From positions 234,108 through 298,107 of the forward strand of contig NZ_QJSX01000005.1 of the NCBI RefSeq assembly GCF_003217515.1: DNA of 64,000 bases, written 5' to 3'. Both the position numbers and the translations under genes were made by a program. Below are positions 43,363 to 52,929 of the stretch, one piece after another. Every line of letters begins with the position of its first letter. The first letter of the stretch is position 1. The notes beneath the pieces are model-generated. The model had not been told where the DNA came from, did no database searches, and was given only the letters and a program-made list of their open reading frames with translations. This stretch comes from Deinococcus yavapaiensis KR-236. GTDB lineage: Bacteria > Deinococcota > Deinococci > Deinococcales > Deinococcaceae.

Positions 43363-45419
43363 TGATGCGCCGAGCTTTCATCACCCTCGCCCTGCTCTCC
43401 CCCGCCGCGGCGGCACAATCGACGCTGCCGTACCGAGACGCGACCTTGCCCGTCGAGCGACGCGTGCAAGACCTCCTGTCGCGCATGACGCTCCAGGAGA
43501 AGGTCGGGCAGATGACGCAGATCGACACGGCGCGCCTCATGGGCCGCGACGAGTGGGACCGCGGACCGCTCAATCCCGAGTGGATGAAGCGCGTGCTCGC
43601 CGATCAGCACGTCGGGTCGCTGTTGAGCGGCGGGGGCGTCGCGCCGATTCCCAACACGCCGAGCGCGTGGGCGGAGATGACGAACACCCTGCAACGCTTC
43701 GCCCTCGAACACTCACGCTTGGGAATTCCGATCTTGTACGGCGCGGACGCCGTGCACGGCCACAACAACGTCGTGGGCGCCCCGATCTTTCCGCACAACC
43801 TGGGCCTCGCGGCCACGTTCGACCCGTCTCTCGTGGAAAGCATCGGCGTGGTCACGGCCAACGCCTTGCGGGCGACGGGCGTCACGTGGAACTTCGCGCC
43901 CGACGCGGACCTCGGCGTCGACCCGCGCTGGGGGCGCTTCTACGAAACGTGGGGCGATCTTCCCGAGCTCGCTGCGGCGATGGTCGCGGCGAGCGTGCGC
44001 GGCCAGCAAGGCGACTTCGGCCCCCAGAACGTCGCGACGACCCTCAAGCACTTCGTGGGATACGGCGCGCCTCAAGGCGGCAAAGACCGCGCGGACGCGA
44101 TCATCGCCGACGCCGACTTGCGCTCGTCGCACCTTCCGCCCTTCGAGGCGGGCTTGAAGGCGGGCGCGCTGAGCGTCATGGTGAACAGCGGCTCGGTGAA
44201 CGGCGTGCCCGCGCATGCCTCGGCGGCCCTGCTCACGAAGCTCCTGCGGCAGGACCTCGGCTTCACGGGCGTCACGATCTCGGACTGGGAAGACGTCAAG
44301 AAACTCCAGACCGTCCACAAGGTCGCCGCGTCGTACCGCGACGCGGTGAAGATGGCGCTTACGGCGGGCGTGGACGTCTCGATGGTGCCGCACGACGCCG
44401 AGGGCTTCACGAGCCTCGTGCTCGACCTCGTCAAGAGCGGGGACGTGCCTCAGGCGAGAATCGACGAGGCGGCGGGACGCGTTCTCGCGATGAAGTTTCG
44501 CCTCGGCTTGTTCGAGCGACCGTACGTCGACGCGAGCGGCGCCGCTGCGGCCGTGGGCGCGGGGCGCGACCTCGCCGCGAAGGCCGCCCGCGCGTCCATC
44601 ACCTTGCTCGCCAACGACGGCGTCTTGCCGCTCGGCCGAAGCGGTCGGCGCGTCCTGATCGTCGGCGAGCGCGCCCGAGATCCGAGATCGCAACTCGGCG
44701 GGTGGACGATCGGCTGGCAAGGAATGCCCGCCAACGAGGACACGCCGAGCGTGACGGTCCTCGACGGCATGAAGGCGACCCTTCCCAAAGGCGCTGCCCT
44801 CGCGTTCTCGAACGACGTGCCGAGCGCGCCGAACGCGGACGTCATCGTGGTGGTCGTCGGCGAGCCGCCCCACGCGGAAGGCGACGCGGACAATCCCACC
44901 CTCGGCTTGCCGAGCTCGGACGTGGACTTGCTGCGAAGCGCCGTTCGCAGCGGAAAGAAGGTCGTGGCGGTCCTCTTGTCGGGACGTCCCGTCGTGTTGC
45001 CCGACGACGTGCGAACGAAGCTCTCGGGGCTCGTCATGGCGTACCTGCCCGGCAGCGAAGGTGGACGCGCCATCGCGGACGTTTTGTACGGCAACACCAA
45101 TCCGAGCGGGCGCCTGCCGTTCACGTGGCCGAGCGGCGCCGCACGGTCGGGAGCGATGTACAGCCTCGGCTTCGGCTTGAGCTACACGACCTTCACGGAG
45201 TCGACGCCCACGGTCGATAAGGGCGTCTTGAACGTCACCGTGTCGAACACCGGGAAGATTGCGGGAACGAGGACGGTGCTGGCCTTCGGCCGCGCCAACA
45301 ACCGCGACACCCTCGCCGCCTTCGGCAAGGTGACGCTCGCGCCAGGCGAAACGCGCCGCGTGACCTTGCCCCTCCTCGCGGGCACTCCGGCGAACTCCGA
45401 ATACCGAACCGTGCGGTGA
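43362..45419 (+). CDS. Exported GH3 beta-glucosidase
   Basis: 685 residues with a short signal peptide (AFITLALLSPAAAAQS). GH3 domain 1 has LEHSRLGIPILYGADAVHG, KHFVGYG and the nucleophile in GVTISDWED (D308). Domain 2 follows (ASITLLANDGVLPLG to GRPVVLP, then YLPGSEGGRAIADVLYGNTNPSGRLPFTWP) and a short C-terminal segment with GETRRVTLPL. The fibronectin-like third domain looks shortened. Starts at the ATG overlapping the GH1 stop (TGATG); a second ATG directly follows. Likely releases glucose from longer beta-glucans outside the membrane. Last gene of the LacI operon. Confidence 0.93.
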
Positions 45420-45423
45420 CCGT

Positions 45424-45446
45424 GCGCCCCCTTCCACTGGGGGCGC
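45424..45446. terminator. Terminator between convergent GH3 and xylulokinase genes
   Basis: GCGCCCCC-TTCCACT-GGGGGCGC: 8-bp perfect stem five bases after the GH3 stop, followed by GCGTTT on the plus strand. Confidence 0.8.
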
Positions 45447-45450
45447 GCGT

Positions 45451-46863
45451 TTACGCGCCGAGCCGCGGGCCGAACCAGCCCTCGAGGTGCTCGTAGGCCG
45501 CCTCGAAGCGTTCCACGGCGTCCGCGAGGCGAAGCTCGCCTCGCGGTTCCACGATGCCTTCGACCTTCGCGAGGGGCGCCTCGGCGCCGCGCGCCAGCAA
45601 CGACGCGCCCAGGGCCGAGGCGTCCGGAATGTCCACGACTTCCAAGGGGCGTTCCAAGACGTCCGCGAGCAGTTGGCGCCACCACGGATGAACGGAGCCG
45701 CCGCCCGCGAGGCGCACGAGGTGGGTCTCGGCGGGTGCGAGCGCGCCCAAGGCTTGGCGGATGGAGAAAGCGACGCCTTCGAAGGCCGCGCGCGCGAGGT
45801 GCGAAGCGTCATGCTGCAATCCCGCGCCGATCCAGCCGCCTCGCGCGTGCGGATCGAGGTGCGGCGTTCGGTCTCCGGTGAGGTACGGCAAGAAGATCAC
45901 GCCGCCCGAGCCGAAGTCGGCGCTTCGCGCGAGCGCGTAGAACTCGCGCCACTCGGCTCGGAGAGCGCGCCGCGCCCACTCCAGGGCGAGACCGGCGTTC
46001 TGCACGGCTCCCAAGACGTAAAAGCCCGCGTCGGCGCCGCGAAAGACGTGCACGCCGCGCCGCGCGGTCGGCAAGGTGGCAGAGCGTACGACGAGTTGGG
46101 CGCCCGTCCCGACGGTGAGTTGTACTTGGCTCGCCGTCAAACCCGTGCCGAGCAAGGCCGCCGCCGTGTCCGCCGCGCCCGCCACGACTTGAACGCCTTC
46201 GGAGAGGCCGAGGGCGCGCGCGGCGCTCGTCGAGAGCTCACCGACACGCTCGCCGGAAGCAACGAGGGGCGGCAGAAGGTCGCGGCGCAAGCCGAGGACC
46301 GCGACGAGGTCGTCGTGCCAAGCGTCGCGCTCCAAGTCGTACAGAAGCGTGCCCGAGGCGTCCGACGGTTCGGCGTGCGCTTTGCCCGTCAGACGCAGGC
46401 GAAGCCAGTCCTTGGGTTGCAAGGCGAGGGAGGCGCCCTCGTAGACGCCCGGCTCGTGGTCGCGCAGCCAAAGCAGGGTCGGCCCGGCCATGCCGGTCGT
46501 GACAGGATTGCGAAGCCGCGCGAGGAGCGTGGGCGGCACGGCTTCGTACGCGGCAAGTTGCCGCGTCGCCCGCCCGTCCGCCCAAAGCACGGCGGGACGC
46601 GCGGGCGAGCCGTCGAGGTTCGTCAGGACGACGCCGTGCATCTGCCCGGACAACCCGAGCGCTTTCACGCGAAGTCCGTCTTCGGCGGCGGTGCGAACGG
46701 CGCTCACGGTCGCCGACCACCACGCCTCGGGGTCCGTCTCGGCCCAGCCGGGACGCGGAGACGCGACTGCGTAGGCGGCGGACGCGTCGCGCACGAGACG
46801 GCCCGCTTCGTCGTACAACACCGCCTTCACGCTGCTCGTACCGAGGTCGACGCCGAGAAACAT
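45451..46863 (-). CDS. xylB: Xylulokinase (FGGY family)
   Basis: 470 residues. FLGVDLGTSSVKAVLYD phosphate motif at the start, ALGLSGQMHG, PAVLWADGRA, VVAGAADTAAALLGTG with the catalytic Asp, and GGSVHPWWRQLLADVLERPLEV near the end; the SGQMHG motif is typical of xylulose kinases. It makes xylulose-5-phosphate for the pentose phosphate pathway. A TAGACT box (46875-46870) lies six bases before the ATG, implying a leaderless mRNA. No xylose isomerase is in the window. Divergent from a regulator gene. Confidence 0.9.
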   Translation of the reverse strand: MFLGVDLGTSSVKAVLYDEAGRLVRDASAAYAVASPRPGWAETDPEAWWSATVSAVRTAAEDGLRVKALGLSGQMHGVVLTNLDGSPARPAVLWADGRATRQLAAYEAVPPTLLARLRNPVTTGMAGPTLLWLRDHEPGVYEGASLALQPKDWLRLRLTGKAHAEPSDASGTLLYDLERDAWHDDLVAVLGLRRDLLPPLVASGERVGELSTSAARALGLSEGVQVVAGAADTAAALLGTGLTASQVQLTVGTGAQLVVRSATLPTARRGVHVFRGADAGFYVLGAVQNAGLALEWARRALRAEWREFYALARSADFGSGGVIFLPYLTGDRTPHLDPHARGGWIGAGLQHDASHLARAAFEGVAFSIRQALGALAPAETHLVRLAGGGSVHPWWRQLLADVLERPLEVVDIPDASALGASLLARGAEAPLAKVEGIVEPRGELRLADAVERFEAAYEHLEGWFGPRLGA

Positions 46864-46901
46864 GGGCGCAGTCTACTCGGCCCCGAGGTGGGCGCCGCTT
46901 C

Positions 46902-46930
46902 TTGACACCTTCGAGTTTGGCTCTTATTGT
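46902..46930 (+). promoter_or_regulatory. Leaderless-type promoter of the XRE-cupin gene
   Basis: TTGACA (46902-46907), 17-base spacer, TATTGT (46925-46930), then exactly six bases to the ATG at 46937. Transcription should begin at or next to the start codon. Confidence 0.75.
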
Positions 46931-46936
46931 AGTCAA

Positions 46937-47503
46937 ATGACCACCATACGAGACGAAACGAGTTCGCTCATCGCTCGGCGCCTGCGCGTCGAACGCGAGG
47001 CGCGCGGATGGTCGCAAGCCGACCTCGCCGCTCGGTCGGGCGTCTCGAAGGCCACGGTCAGCAAAATCGAACGCGAGGAGATGAGCCCGACCGCCGTCGT
47101 CCTCGTGAAGCTCGCGTCCGCTTTCGACCTCACGCTCGCGGGCCTGCTGCTGCGCGCCGAGGGCGACGGCGGTCGCCTCGTGCGCGCCGCCGACCAGCCT
47201 TCTTGGCGCGACCCCGACACGGGCTACGTCCGCCGGCAGGTCTTCGCGCGGCCCGACCATCCCCTCGAACTCGCCGCGATCGAGTTGCCGCCCCGCAAGC
47301 ACGTCACCTTGCCCGCCGCGTCGTACGCGCACATCCGACAAGTCGTGTGGGTGCGCGAAGGTCGCCTCGTCGTGACCGAAGGCGGCACGCGCAACGAACT
47401 CGGCCCCGGCGACTGTCTCGGATTCGGCTCGCCCACCGACGTCACCCTCGCCAATGACACGGACGCGCCTTGCACCTACGTCGTCGTCCTCGCGCGCGGA
47501 TGA
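46937..47503 (+). CDS. XRE-type HTH regulator with cupin domain
   Basis: 188 residues. Helix-turn-helix at about 12-68 (LRVEREARGWSQADLAARSGVSKATVSKIEREEMSPT) and a small cupin at 105-185 (RQVVWVREGRLVVTEGG, LGPGDCLGFGS). This architecture is common in regulators of small-molecule metabolism. I use the ATG at 46937 because the near-perfect promoter puts the transcript start there; frames upstream lack support. It shares a 73-base divergent region with xylB and is followed after 20 bases by an acetyltransferase. Could regulate either neighbour. Confidence 0.88.
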   Translation: MTTIRDETSSLIARRLRVEREARGWSQADLAARSGVSKATVSKIEREEMSPTAVVLVKLASAFDLTLAGLLLRAEGDGGRLVRAADQPSWRDPDTGYVRRQVFARPDHPLELAAIELPPRKHVTLPAASYAHIRQVVWVREGRLVVTEGGTRNELGPGDCLGFGSPTDVTLANDTDAPCTYVVVLARG

Positions 47504-47523
47504 CACCCTCCGGAGGTTTGCAC

Positions 47524-48060
47524 ATGACCGACACTCTGCCCGACCTGCGCGTCGACCTGCTCGCCCCCTCGCGAAGCGTGAGCGCCCAACTCGCCGAGAT
47601 CCTCATCGAGACGGTCGCGGCGGGCGGCTCCGTGGGCTTCATGCATCCCGTGACGCTCGACGACGCCCTCACCTTTTGGAACAAGGCGCTCGAAGCCGCG
47701 CAACGCGGCGAACGTCTCGTGCTCGGCGCGTGGAGCGGCCCTCGACTGCTCGGCACCGTCAGCGTGCTGCTCGACACGCCCGTCAACCAACCGCACCGCG
47801 CCGAGATCGCCAAGATGATGACGCGGCCCGACGCTCGAGGCCGCGGCGCCGCCACCGCCTTGCTGCGACGAGCCGAAACCCTCGCCGCCGAACGCGGCCG
47901 CACCCTCTTGATCCTCGACACCGCCTCGGACGGCGGCGCTTCACGGTTGTACGAACGCCTCGGCTACACGTTCGCCGGAGAACTTCCCGACTACGCCCTC
48001 AAACCTCACGGCGGCCTGACCGGCACCCGCTTGTACTACAAGCGCCTGGCCCTCACTTGA
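47524..48060 (+). CDS. GNAT-family N-acetyltransferase
   Basis: 178 residues, one GNAT domain. Acetyl-CoA motif MMTRPDARGRGAATALLRRAETLA (about 100-123) and the later TASDGGASRLYERLGYTF are diagnostic. The ATG at 47524 has a perfect GGAGG site at nine bases. Co-transcribed with the XRE-cupin regulator, an arrangement often seen where the regulator controls its own acetyltransferase. Substrate unknown. Confidence 0.9.
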   Translation: MTDTLPDLRVDLLAPSRSVSAQLAEILIETVAAGGSVGFMHPVTLDDALTFWNKALEAAQRGERLVLGAWSGPRLLGTVSVLLDTPVNQPHRAEIAKMMTRPDARGRGAATALLRRAETLAAERGRTLLILDTASDGGASRLYERLGYTFAGELPDYALKPHGGLTGTRLYYKRLALT

Positions 48061-48070
48061 CCGCGCCCCT

Positions 48071-49042
48071 TCACCACCAACGACGCCGCCGCGCGAAGAC
48101 GAGCACGAGCGCGGCGAGCACGAGAATGAGGCCCAGCACTCGATAAAAGCCGCGCACGCCCATGTTCTCCCAAGGCTCGCCCGTGTTCATCCCGAAGAGG
48201 CCCGAGACGAACGCTCCGAGGCCGAGCAGGACCGTCGCGATCGTGAGAACCCGAACGATGTCGTTCGTGCGCTCCGCGCTTCTCGCCATGTACAAATCGA
48301 AGGTGCCGATCACGAGCGAGCGCGCGTCCTCCACCGCCGAGAGCGTGCGCTCGAAGCGCGAGAAGAGCGCCACGAAGTGCACGCTCGCCGCGCCCTGCTG
48401 CCCGAACCAGAAGTCAGGCCGCGCGAGCGCCGCGAACACCTCGCGGTGCGCCGCCAACGCTGTTCGCACGTCCGACACGCGGCGACGATGCCTCACGATT
48501 CTCGTCAGCAAATCATCGTCGGGCATGCCCTTCGCCAAGATCGCCGTGTCGAGACGGTCCAACTCGGCTTCCATGGTGTCGATGGTGCGGTAGTACCCGC
48601 CGAGCAGCCAATCGAGCAACGCCGCGAGAAACGCCGATGACGACAACGCCCCGAGGTCGGTGTCGCCACGCTGCTGCTCCCTGAAGGCTTGCAAAAACGC
48701 CACCGGGCAAGGATGGACGGTCAGAACGAAGTTACGACCCGCGACGAAGTCGATCTCCACGTTCTCCAACTTGCCGCCACGCTCCTCCAGCGTTCGCACG
48801 TCCAACGTGAAAAAGTCGCTGTACAAGTGCAAGTGCGGCTCCTCCACCTCGTCGAGCAGATCCTCCGTCACCTCGCGCGGCAACCCCAGCCGTTCGGCGA
48901 CCGCGCGCACCTCGCCCTCGGCGCGGCCTTCCACGTCGATCCACAACAAGTGCGACTCGCCGAGGCGCGACACGTTCATGTCCGCGAGGTTCAGGTCGCG
49001 GTCGCGGCCCTCGGCATCGAACAGGGTTACCCGAATCGTCAT
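48071..49042 (-). CDS. CorA-family divalent metal transporter
   Basis: 323 residues: long cytoplasmic alpha/beta and coiled-helix region (1-260), then two membrane segments at the C-terminus. The channel-mouth GMN motif is present at 284-286 (FGMNTGEPWENMG) and the chain ends in a basic RRRRWW tail. Length and layout fit CorA/ZntB; GMNTGEP is closer to the divergent group than to classical YGMNF CorA, so Mg, Co or Zn are all possible. Single gene. Confidence 0.9.
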   Translation of the reverse strand: MTIRVTLFDAEGRDRDLNLADMNVSRLGESHLLWIDVEGRAEGEVRAVAERLGLPREVTEDLLDEVEEPHLHLYSDFFTLDVRTLEERGGKLENVEIDFVAGRNFVLTVHPCPVAFLQAFREQQRGDTDLGALSSSAFLAALLDWLLGGYYRTIDTMEAELDRLDTAILAKGMPDDDLLTRIVRHRRRVSDVRTALAAHREVFAALARPDFWFGQQGAASVHFVALFSRFERTLSAVEDARSLVIGTFDLYMARSAERTNDIVRVLTIATVLLGLGAFVSGLFGMNTGEPWENMGVRGFYRVLGLILVLAALVLVFARRRRWW

Positions 49043-49184
49043 GACTCAGTCTGTCCCGCCCGCCTCAAGCAGCGCTGGAACGAAGAGCTTCACCCGTCGT
49101 GGCCCCGCGACGATACGGACACGACGAGGCCGAGCAGGACGCGGGCGAACGTGAAGTTTGCAAGATTCACGCACGAAAACGCGG

Positions 49185-49216
49185 GCGGGGACCCACGAAC
49201 GTTCGTGGGTCCCCGC
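49185..49216 (-). terminator. Loopless 32-base palindrome acting as transaldolase terminator
   Basis: GCGGGGACCCACGAAC followed directly by its exact reverse complement. On the minus strand CCCGCGTTTTCG follows, giving a short T-run. A few central pairs must open to form the loop. Confidence 0.8.
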
Positions 49217-49230
49217 TCGGGTCACGCCCG

Positions 49231-50205
49231 TCAGTCGGCGGGAACGGCGTTCGTGCCGACCTTGGCGAGGTGCTCTTCGACGGTGTGCTTGAGTTTGAGG
49301 TAATCCTGGTGGAAGGCGCGGATGCCCTCGTTGAGCTTCTCGCCCGCCATCTGATTCTCGATCAAGGACCAGCGGAACGCCGCCTCGCCGAGCGGCGCTT
49401 CCTTGTCGCCCTCCGCGTCGCTCGGCGTGAGTTGCCGCACCAACGTGCCTTGATCTCCGTCGAGTTCGGCGAGCAGGGCGGGACTCACCGTCAGGCGGTC
49501 GCAGCCCGCGAGCGCCTCGACTTGCGCGGCCGTGCGGAACGACGCGCCCATCACCACCGTCGGGTAGCCCTGCTCCTTGAAGTGCGCGTAGATGCGCCGC
49601 ACGCTCTGCACGCCCGGGTCCTCTTCGACGGGGTAGCTGTCCTTGCCCTCGGCCTTCTTGTACCAGTCGGTGATGCGCCCCACGAACGGCGAGATCAGGA
49701 ACGCGCCCGCCTGCGCGGCCGCCACTGCCTGCTCCAGGCTGAACACCAGCGTGAGGTTGCAGTGAATCCCCTCGCCTTCGAGCACCTCGGCGGCACGCAC
49801 GCCTTCCCACGTCGCCGCGAGCTTGATCAGCACGCGGTCACGACCCACGCCGTGCTCCTCGTACAATGCGATGAGGCTTCTCGCCTTGTCGACCATCGCC
49901 TGCGTGTCGAACGAGAGGCGCGCGTCCACCTCGGTGCTGACGTAGCCCGGCACGAGCTTCGTCAGCTCGGTGCCGAAGCGCACGGCGAGGCGGTCGAGAA
50001 TGCGCTCGACGGAATCGCCGTCGCGCGCGCCACGCTCGATGACCTCGCGGACCAAGCCTGCCGATTCGGGTTGCTGCGCCGCCTTGAGAATCAGCGAGGG
50101 GTTCGTGGTGCAGTCGCGCGGTCGGAACTTCTCGATCGCGGTGAGGTCGCCCGTGTCGGCCACGACGACGGTGAACGCCCGAAGTTGCTCCAGTTTGCTC
50201 GTCAT
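49231..50205 (-). CDS. tal: Transaldolase
   Basis: 324 residues, TalB-type subfamily. VVVADTGDLTAIEKFRPRDCTTNPSLILKA at the start, the Schiff-base Lys128 in VLIKLAATWEG, and NLTLVFSLEQAVAAAQAG and ISPFVGRITDWYKK. It transfers dihydroxyacetone units in the non-oxidative pentose phosphate pathway, complementary to xylulokinase nearby though not in one operon. The ATG has GGAAGGTAGAGC upstream. Its 350-base upstream region holds no gene. Confidence 0.96.
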   Translation of the reverse strand: MTSKLEQLRAFTVVVADTGDLTAIEKFRPRDCTTNPSLILKAAQQPESAGLVREVIERGARDGDSVERILDRLAVRFGTELTKLVPGYVSTEVDARLSFDTQAMVDKARSLIALYEEHGVGRDRVLIKLAATWEGVRAAEVLEGEGIHCNLTLVFSLEQAVAAAQAGAFLISPFVGRITDWYKKAEGKDSYPVEEDPGVQSVRRIYAHFKEQGYPTVVMGASFRTAAQVEALAGCDRLTVSPALLAELDGDQGTLVRQLTPSDAEGDKEAPLGEAAFRWSLIENQMAGEKLNEGIRAFHQDYLKLKHTVEEHLAKVGTNAVPAD

Positions 50206-50555
50206 GCTCTACCTTCCTCTCCTCACATGAGACAGCGTGGCGGGTCGCCTCAACGCGCGCGAACGGCGCGAGCCCGTCCTTTCAGGATACCCGACCCTCG
50301 AGCGCTTCCACCGCGCCGCCTTACCCGCCGCGAACAGCGAAATGGTACCGCCATCGGTGCGCCGCGCGGCGTGCTGGAGCTCTAAGCGGATCACAGCAGT
50401 TCCTACCACCGTTCCGAGTTCGATCCGAGGTGGCGCGTCGCACCTCGGGCGAACCTCTTTCCCGCAGGGGGTCACTTTATCGGCGTTGCTCGACGTTCTC
50501 CACCGCATCGCATGACCCGATCAGCCGTAGCTCCCCCGGCTCGGTGCCGCGTGCG
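50206..50555. other. Non-coding stretch upstream of transaldolase
   Basis: No convincing gene on either strand: the small open frames have poor starts and atypical composition. A CCGAGGTG/CACCTCGG hairpin lies at 50425-50448, and TATCCT (minus strand, 50288-50283) could be a -10 box. Possibly a long transaldolase leader. Confidence 0.5.
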
Positions 50556-51485
50556 TCAAGGCAACGTCTCGCGCCAACGCGGATCGCTCGACGTCGCCAG
50601 GGTACGCACGAGGTCGAGCAGCATGCCGAGCGGCCGTTCCGCCCACGATTTGTCGGGCTGCGGTCCGCGGCGTGCCAGAAACAATGCGATGTGCAGTTGC
50701 CGAGCCACGATGCGCGCTTCGATCGACGCGCCGAGCGCCCCCGCGCCCTCCTCGCGGTACCCGTCGAGCATGAACGGCACGGCCGACAAGGGCACGCCCG
50801 CGAAGTCGTCCGCCGCGTCGCCCCATCCGCACGCTCCGAAGTCGAGCAGGACTACGTACTCCCCGGACGGCCGCACGAGAACGTTCGTCGCTTGCAGGTC
50901 GCCGTGGCGCAGCACCGCGTTCGTCTTCTCGGTGGCGCCCACGACACGCAAGTGCGCAATCCACGACGTCAGCCAGCGCGCTTCTTGAACGCCGACGTAG
51001 CCGCGTTCGGCGAGTTCGTCGGGCAACGCGTCCACGGACGGCAGTTCCTCGATGGCCAAGTCGCTCGTCGAAGCGGTTCGCTCGGCACGGTGAAAGCGCG
51101 CGAGATCCCGCCCGACCTCACGGTACGCCTCGGGCGTCTCGGCGGGCGCGCGGCCCAGGTGTTCGAGCGGCCCGCCGGGCGCGCGTTCGTACAGGCCGTA
51201 CGGCACCTCCAGGAGTTCGAGGGTGTCGTCGAAGGCGACGAGGGCGGGCGTACGCACTCCCAGCGCGCGAGCAAGCGGCACCACGACCGATTCCTTGTGG
51301 GCTGACTCCACGAAGGCCGGATGCTGACGCGGTACGCGCAGAATCAAGTCCTGGCCGACTTCGAAGATGGCGTTGAAGATGCCGACGTTCGCGCGCCGCA
51401 CGATGAGCGCGCCGCTCAGCCCGTGCCGCGCCAGCACCGCGTCGAGCCGCTCGGCACCGAGATCCGGAAAGTCGGGAAGATTCAA
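50556..51485 (-). CDS. APH-family phosphotransferase
   Basis: 309 residues from a TTG at 51485 with GGAGGCTTC upstream; in-frame codons further up to 51599 have no comparable site. The catalytic loop is LRHGDLQATNVLV and the metal motif VVLLDFGACGWGDAADDFA. Such kinases phosphorylate aminoglycosides, homoserine, choline or other small molecules; the sequence does not say which. The start is the least certain part. One of two APH proteins within 2.5 kb, not close copies of each other. Confidence 0.8.
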   Translation of the reverse strand: MNLPDFPDLGAERLDAVLARHGLSGALIVRRANVGIFNAIFEVGQDLILRVPRQHPAFVESAHKESVVVPLARALGVRTPALVAFDDTLELLEVPYGLYERAPGGPLEHLGRAPAETPEAYREVGRDLARFHRAERTASTSDLAIEELPSVDALPDELAERGYVGVQEARWLTSWIAHLRVVGATEKTNAVLRHGDLQATNVLVRPSGEYVVLLDFGACGWGDAADDFAGVPLSAVPFMLDGYREEGAGALGASIEARIVARQLHIALFLARRGPQPDKSWAERPLGMLLDLVRTLATSSDPRWRETLP

Positions 51486-51719
51486 AGAAGCCTCCGTGAA
51501 ACGGCGTACGAACGATTCGACAACGAAACCTCCGAGGAACTTGCAAAAAACAGACGGCGAACGAAACCGACCGCTCGACTGTAACACGCGCCGAGACACC
51601 GCCCGGACAAGTCGGGAGCCTCGGCAGTGCGACCGTGGGCGCCCGCGTCGCTCCCTACACGTCGGTCGGGAGAAGCGGGTGGCAGAGCGCGTCGCGCCCG
51701 ACGTCGCGGAGTTCGGTCG

Positions 51720-51896
51720 TCAACCGTCCTCGTCGTCCGGGACGATGCCGCCGTCTTGCTGCTGGAGCTTCGCGGCCTTCTGCGTCGGCGTCTCGGTTTG
51801 CTCGTCGGACGGCGAGTTGGCGTCCTGCTCGGTCGAGATGACGATTTCGCCTCGCTCTTGCAATTCGCTCAACGTCGGGTCGGTCTTGTCGGTCAT
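51720..51896 (-). CDS. Small acidic hydrophilic protein
   Basis: 58 residues, not recognised. It is rich in Asp, Glu, Gln, Ser and Thr with no hydrophobic core (TLSELQERGEIVIS, then QQQDGGIVPDDEDG), so probably disordered. The ATG at 51896 has a strong AAGGAGGCGCGC site, the main reason to call it real. Stands alone between the two APH genes. Confidence 0.68.
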   Translation of the reverse strand: MTDKTDPTLSELQERGEIVISTEQDANSPSDEQTETPTQKAAKLQQQDGGIVPDDEDG

Positions 51897-52053
51897 GCGC
51901 GCCTCCTTCGGTCCTTCCACTTCACACGGCGGCGAGGAGGCGTAGGTGGCGCTTGGCTCAAGGTGGCGCCGCCAAAACCTCAGGCGCGCGTCATGCACTT
52001 CAAGGCGCGTCGGCGGGCTTTCAGGCGGGCGTCGAGCGAAGTCGGCGTGGCCG

Positions 52054-52929
52054 TCAAGCGAGGAGTTCGGCGAGCACGCGCCTCGTTTCCTCATCACCCG
52101 CGCCGCTTCGGGAGGCTTCGAGGGTGATGAGGGCCTTCCACAGCGCCCACGCCCGCCCGCGCACCCACGTGTCGTCGTCGAGTCCGAGCGCTTGGCGGAA
52201 CACCGCGCGGCTTTCTCCTTCGAACAGCGTCCAGGCGATGGCGAGGTCGCACGCGGGATCGCCGACGCCGGAGCACCCGAAGTCGAGGACGCCGACGAGG
52301 CGTCCTTCGCGCGCCAGCAGGTTGTTCACGGCGACGTCTCCGTGAAACCACACGTCCCGCCCCGTCCACGCGGCGTTCAAGCCCGCTTCCCACACGCCGA
52401 GGGCGCGCGCCGCGTCGATGTCGCCGTCGAGGGCGACGCAGGCTCGGCGCGTCTCGGCGTCGTACGTGGCGAGCGGCGCTCCTCGAAAGAAGGAGTGCGC
52501 TCCGGCGGGCGGGCCGCTCGTCGCCTCCACGCGCTGCAAGGCGGTCAGGAACGCCGCGAGTTCGCGAGCGAACGACGCCAAGTCGGCGGGTCTCGCCACG
52601 CCGACGGGCGAACCGTCGAGCCAGCCGTAGACGGACCACGCGAAAGGGTAGCCTTCCCCGGGACGCCCGAGCGCGATCGGCGTGGGAATCGGCAGCGGAA
52701 GGTGGCGCGCGAGGAACGGCAGCCAGCGATGCTCCTTCTCGACTTGCGGAACGTACCCCGCGGCGCTCGGAAGGCGCACGGACAGGCGCTCGCCGAGGCG
52801 GAAGGTTCGGTTGTCCCATCCTTGGGGCGCGGCGGGCGTGATCGGCAAGTCGGCCCACCGGGGAAACTGCGCGGTCACGAGGCGCTTCACGAACGGGGCG
52901 GTCAGGTGGGACGCGTCGAAGTCAGGCAA
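52054..52929 (-). CDS. APH-family phosphotransferase (aminoglycoside kinase-like)
   Basis: 291 residues. GWDNRTFRLGERLSVRLP for nucleotide binding, catalytic loop VWFHGDVAVNNLLA, metal motif VGVLDFGCSGVGDPACDLAIAW. This wording is close to proteins annotated as aminoglycoside phosphotransferases, but resistance cannot be inferred. The TTG at 52929 has AGGAGCC upstream and overlaps the P-loop kinase gene by eight bases, so the two are translated together. Confidence 0.85.
   Translation of the reverse strand: MPDFDASHLTAPFVKRLVTAQFPRWADLPITPAAPQGWDNRTFRLGERLSVRLPSAAGYVPQVEKEHRWLPFLARHLPLPIPTPIALGRPGEGYPFAWSVYGWLDGSPVGVARPADLASFARELAAFLTALQRVEATSGPPAGAHSFFRGAPLATYDAETRRACVALDGDIDAARALGVWEAGLNAAWTGRDVWFHGDVAVNNLLAREGRLVGVLDFGCSGVGDPACDLAIAWTLFEGESRAVFRQALGLDDDTWVRGRAWALWKALITLEASRSGAGDEETRRVLAELLA

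Noticed and set aside
50330..50440. A T-box-like phrase (ATGGTACCGCC) on the plus strand
   Set aside because: There is no aminoacyl-tRNA synthetase or amino-acid gene downstream on that strand and no recognisable stem I; chance similarity.
50237..50515. A 92-residue plus-strand frame upstream of transaldolase
   Set aside because: No ribosome site, no domain and atypical composition; no plus-strand neighbour to belong to.
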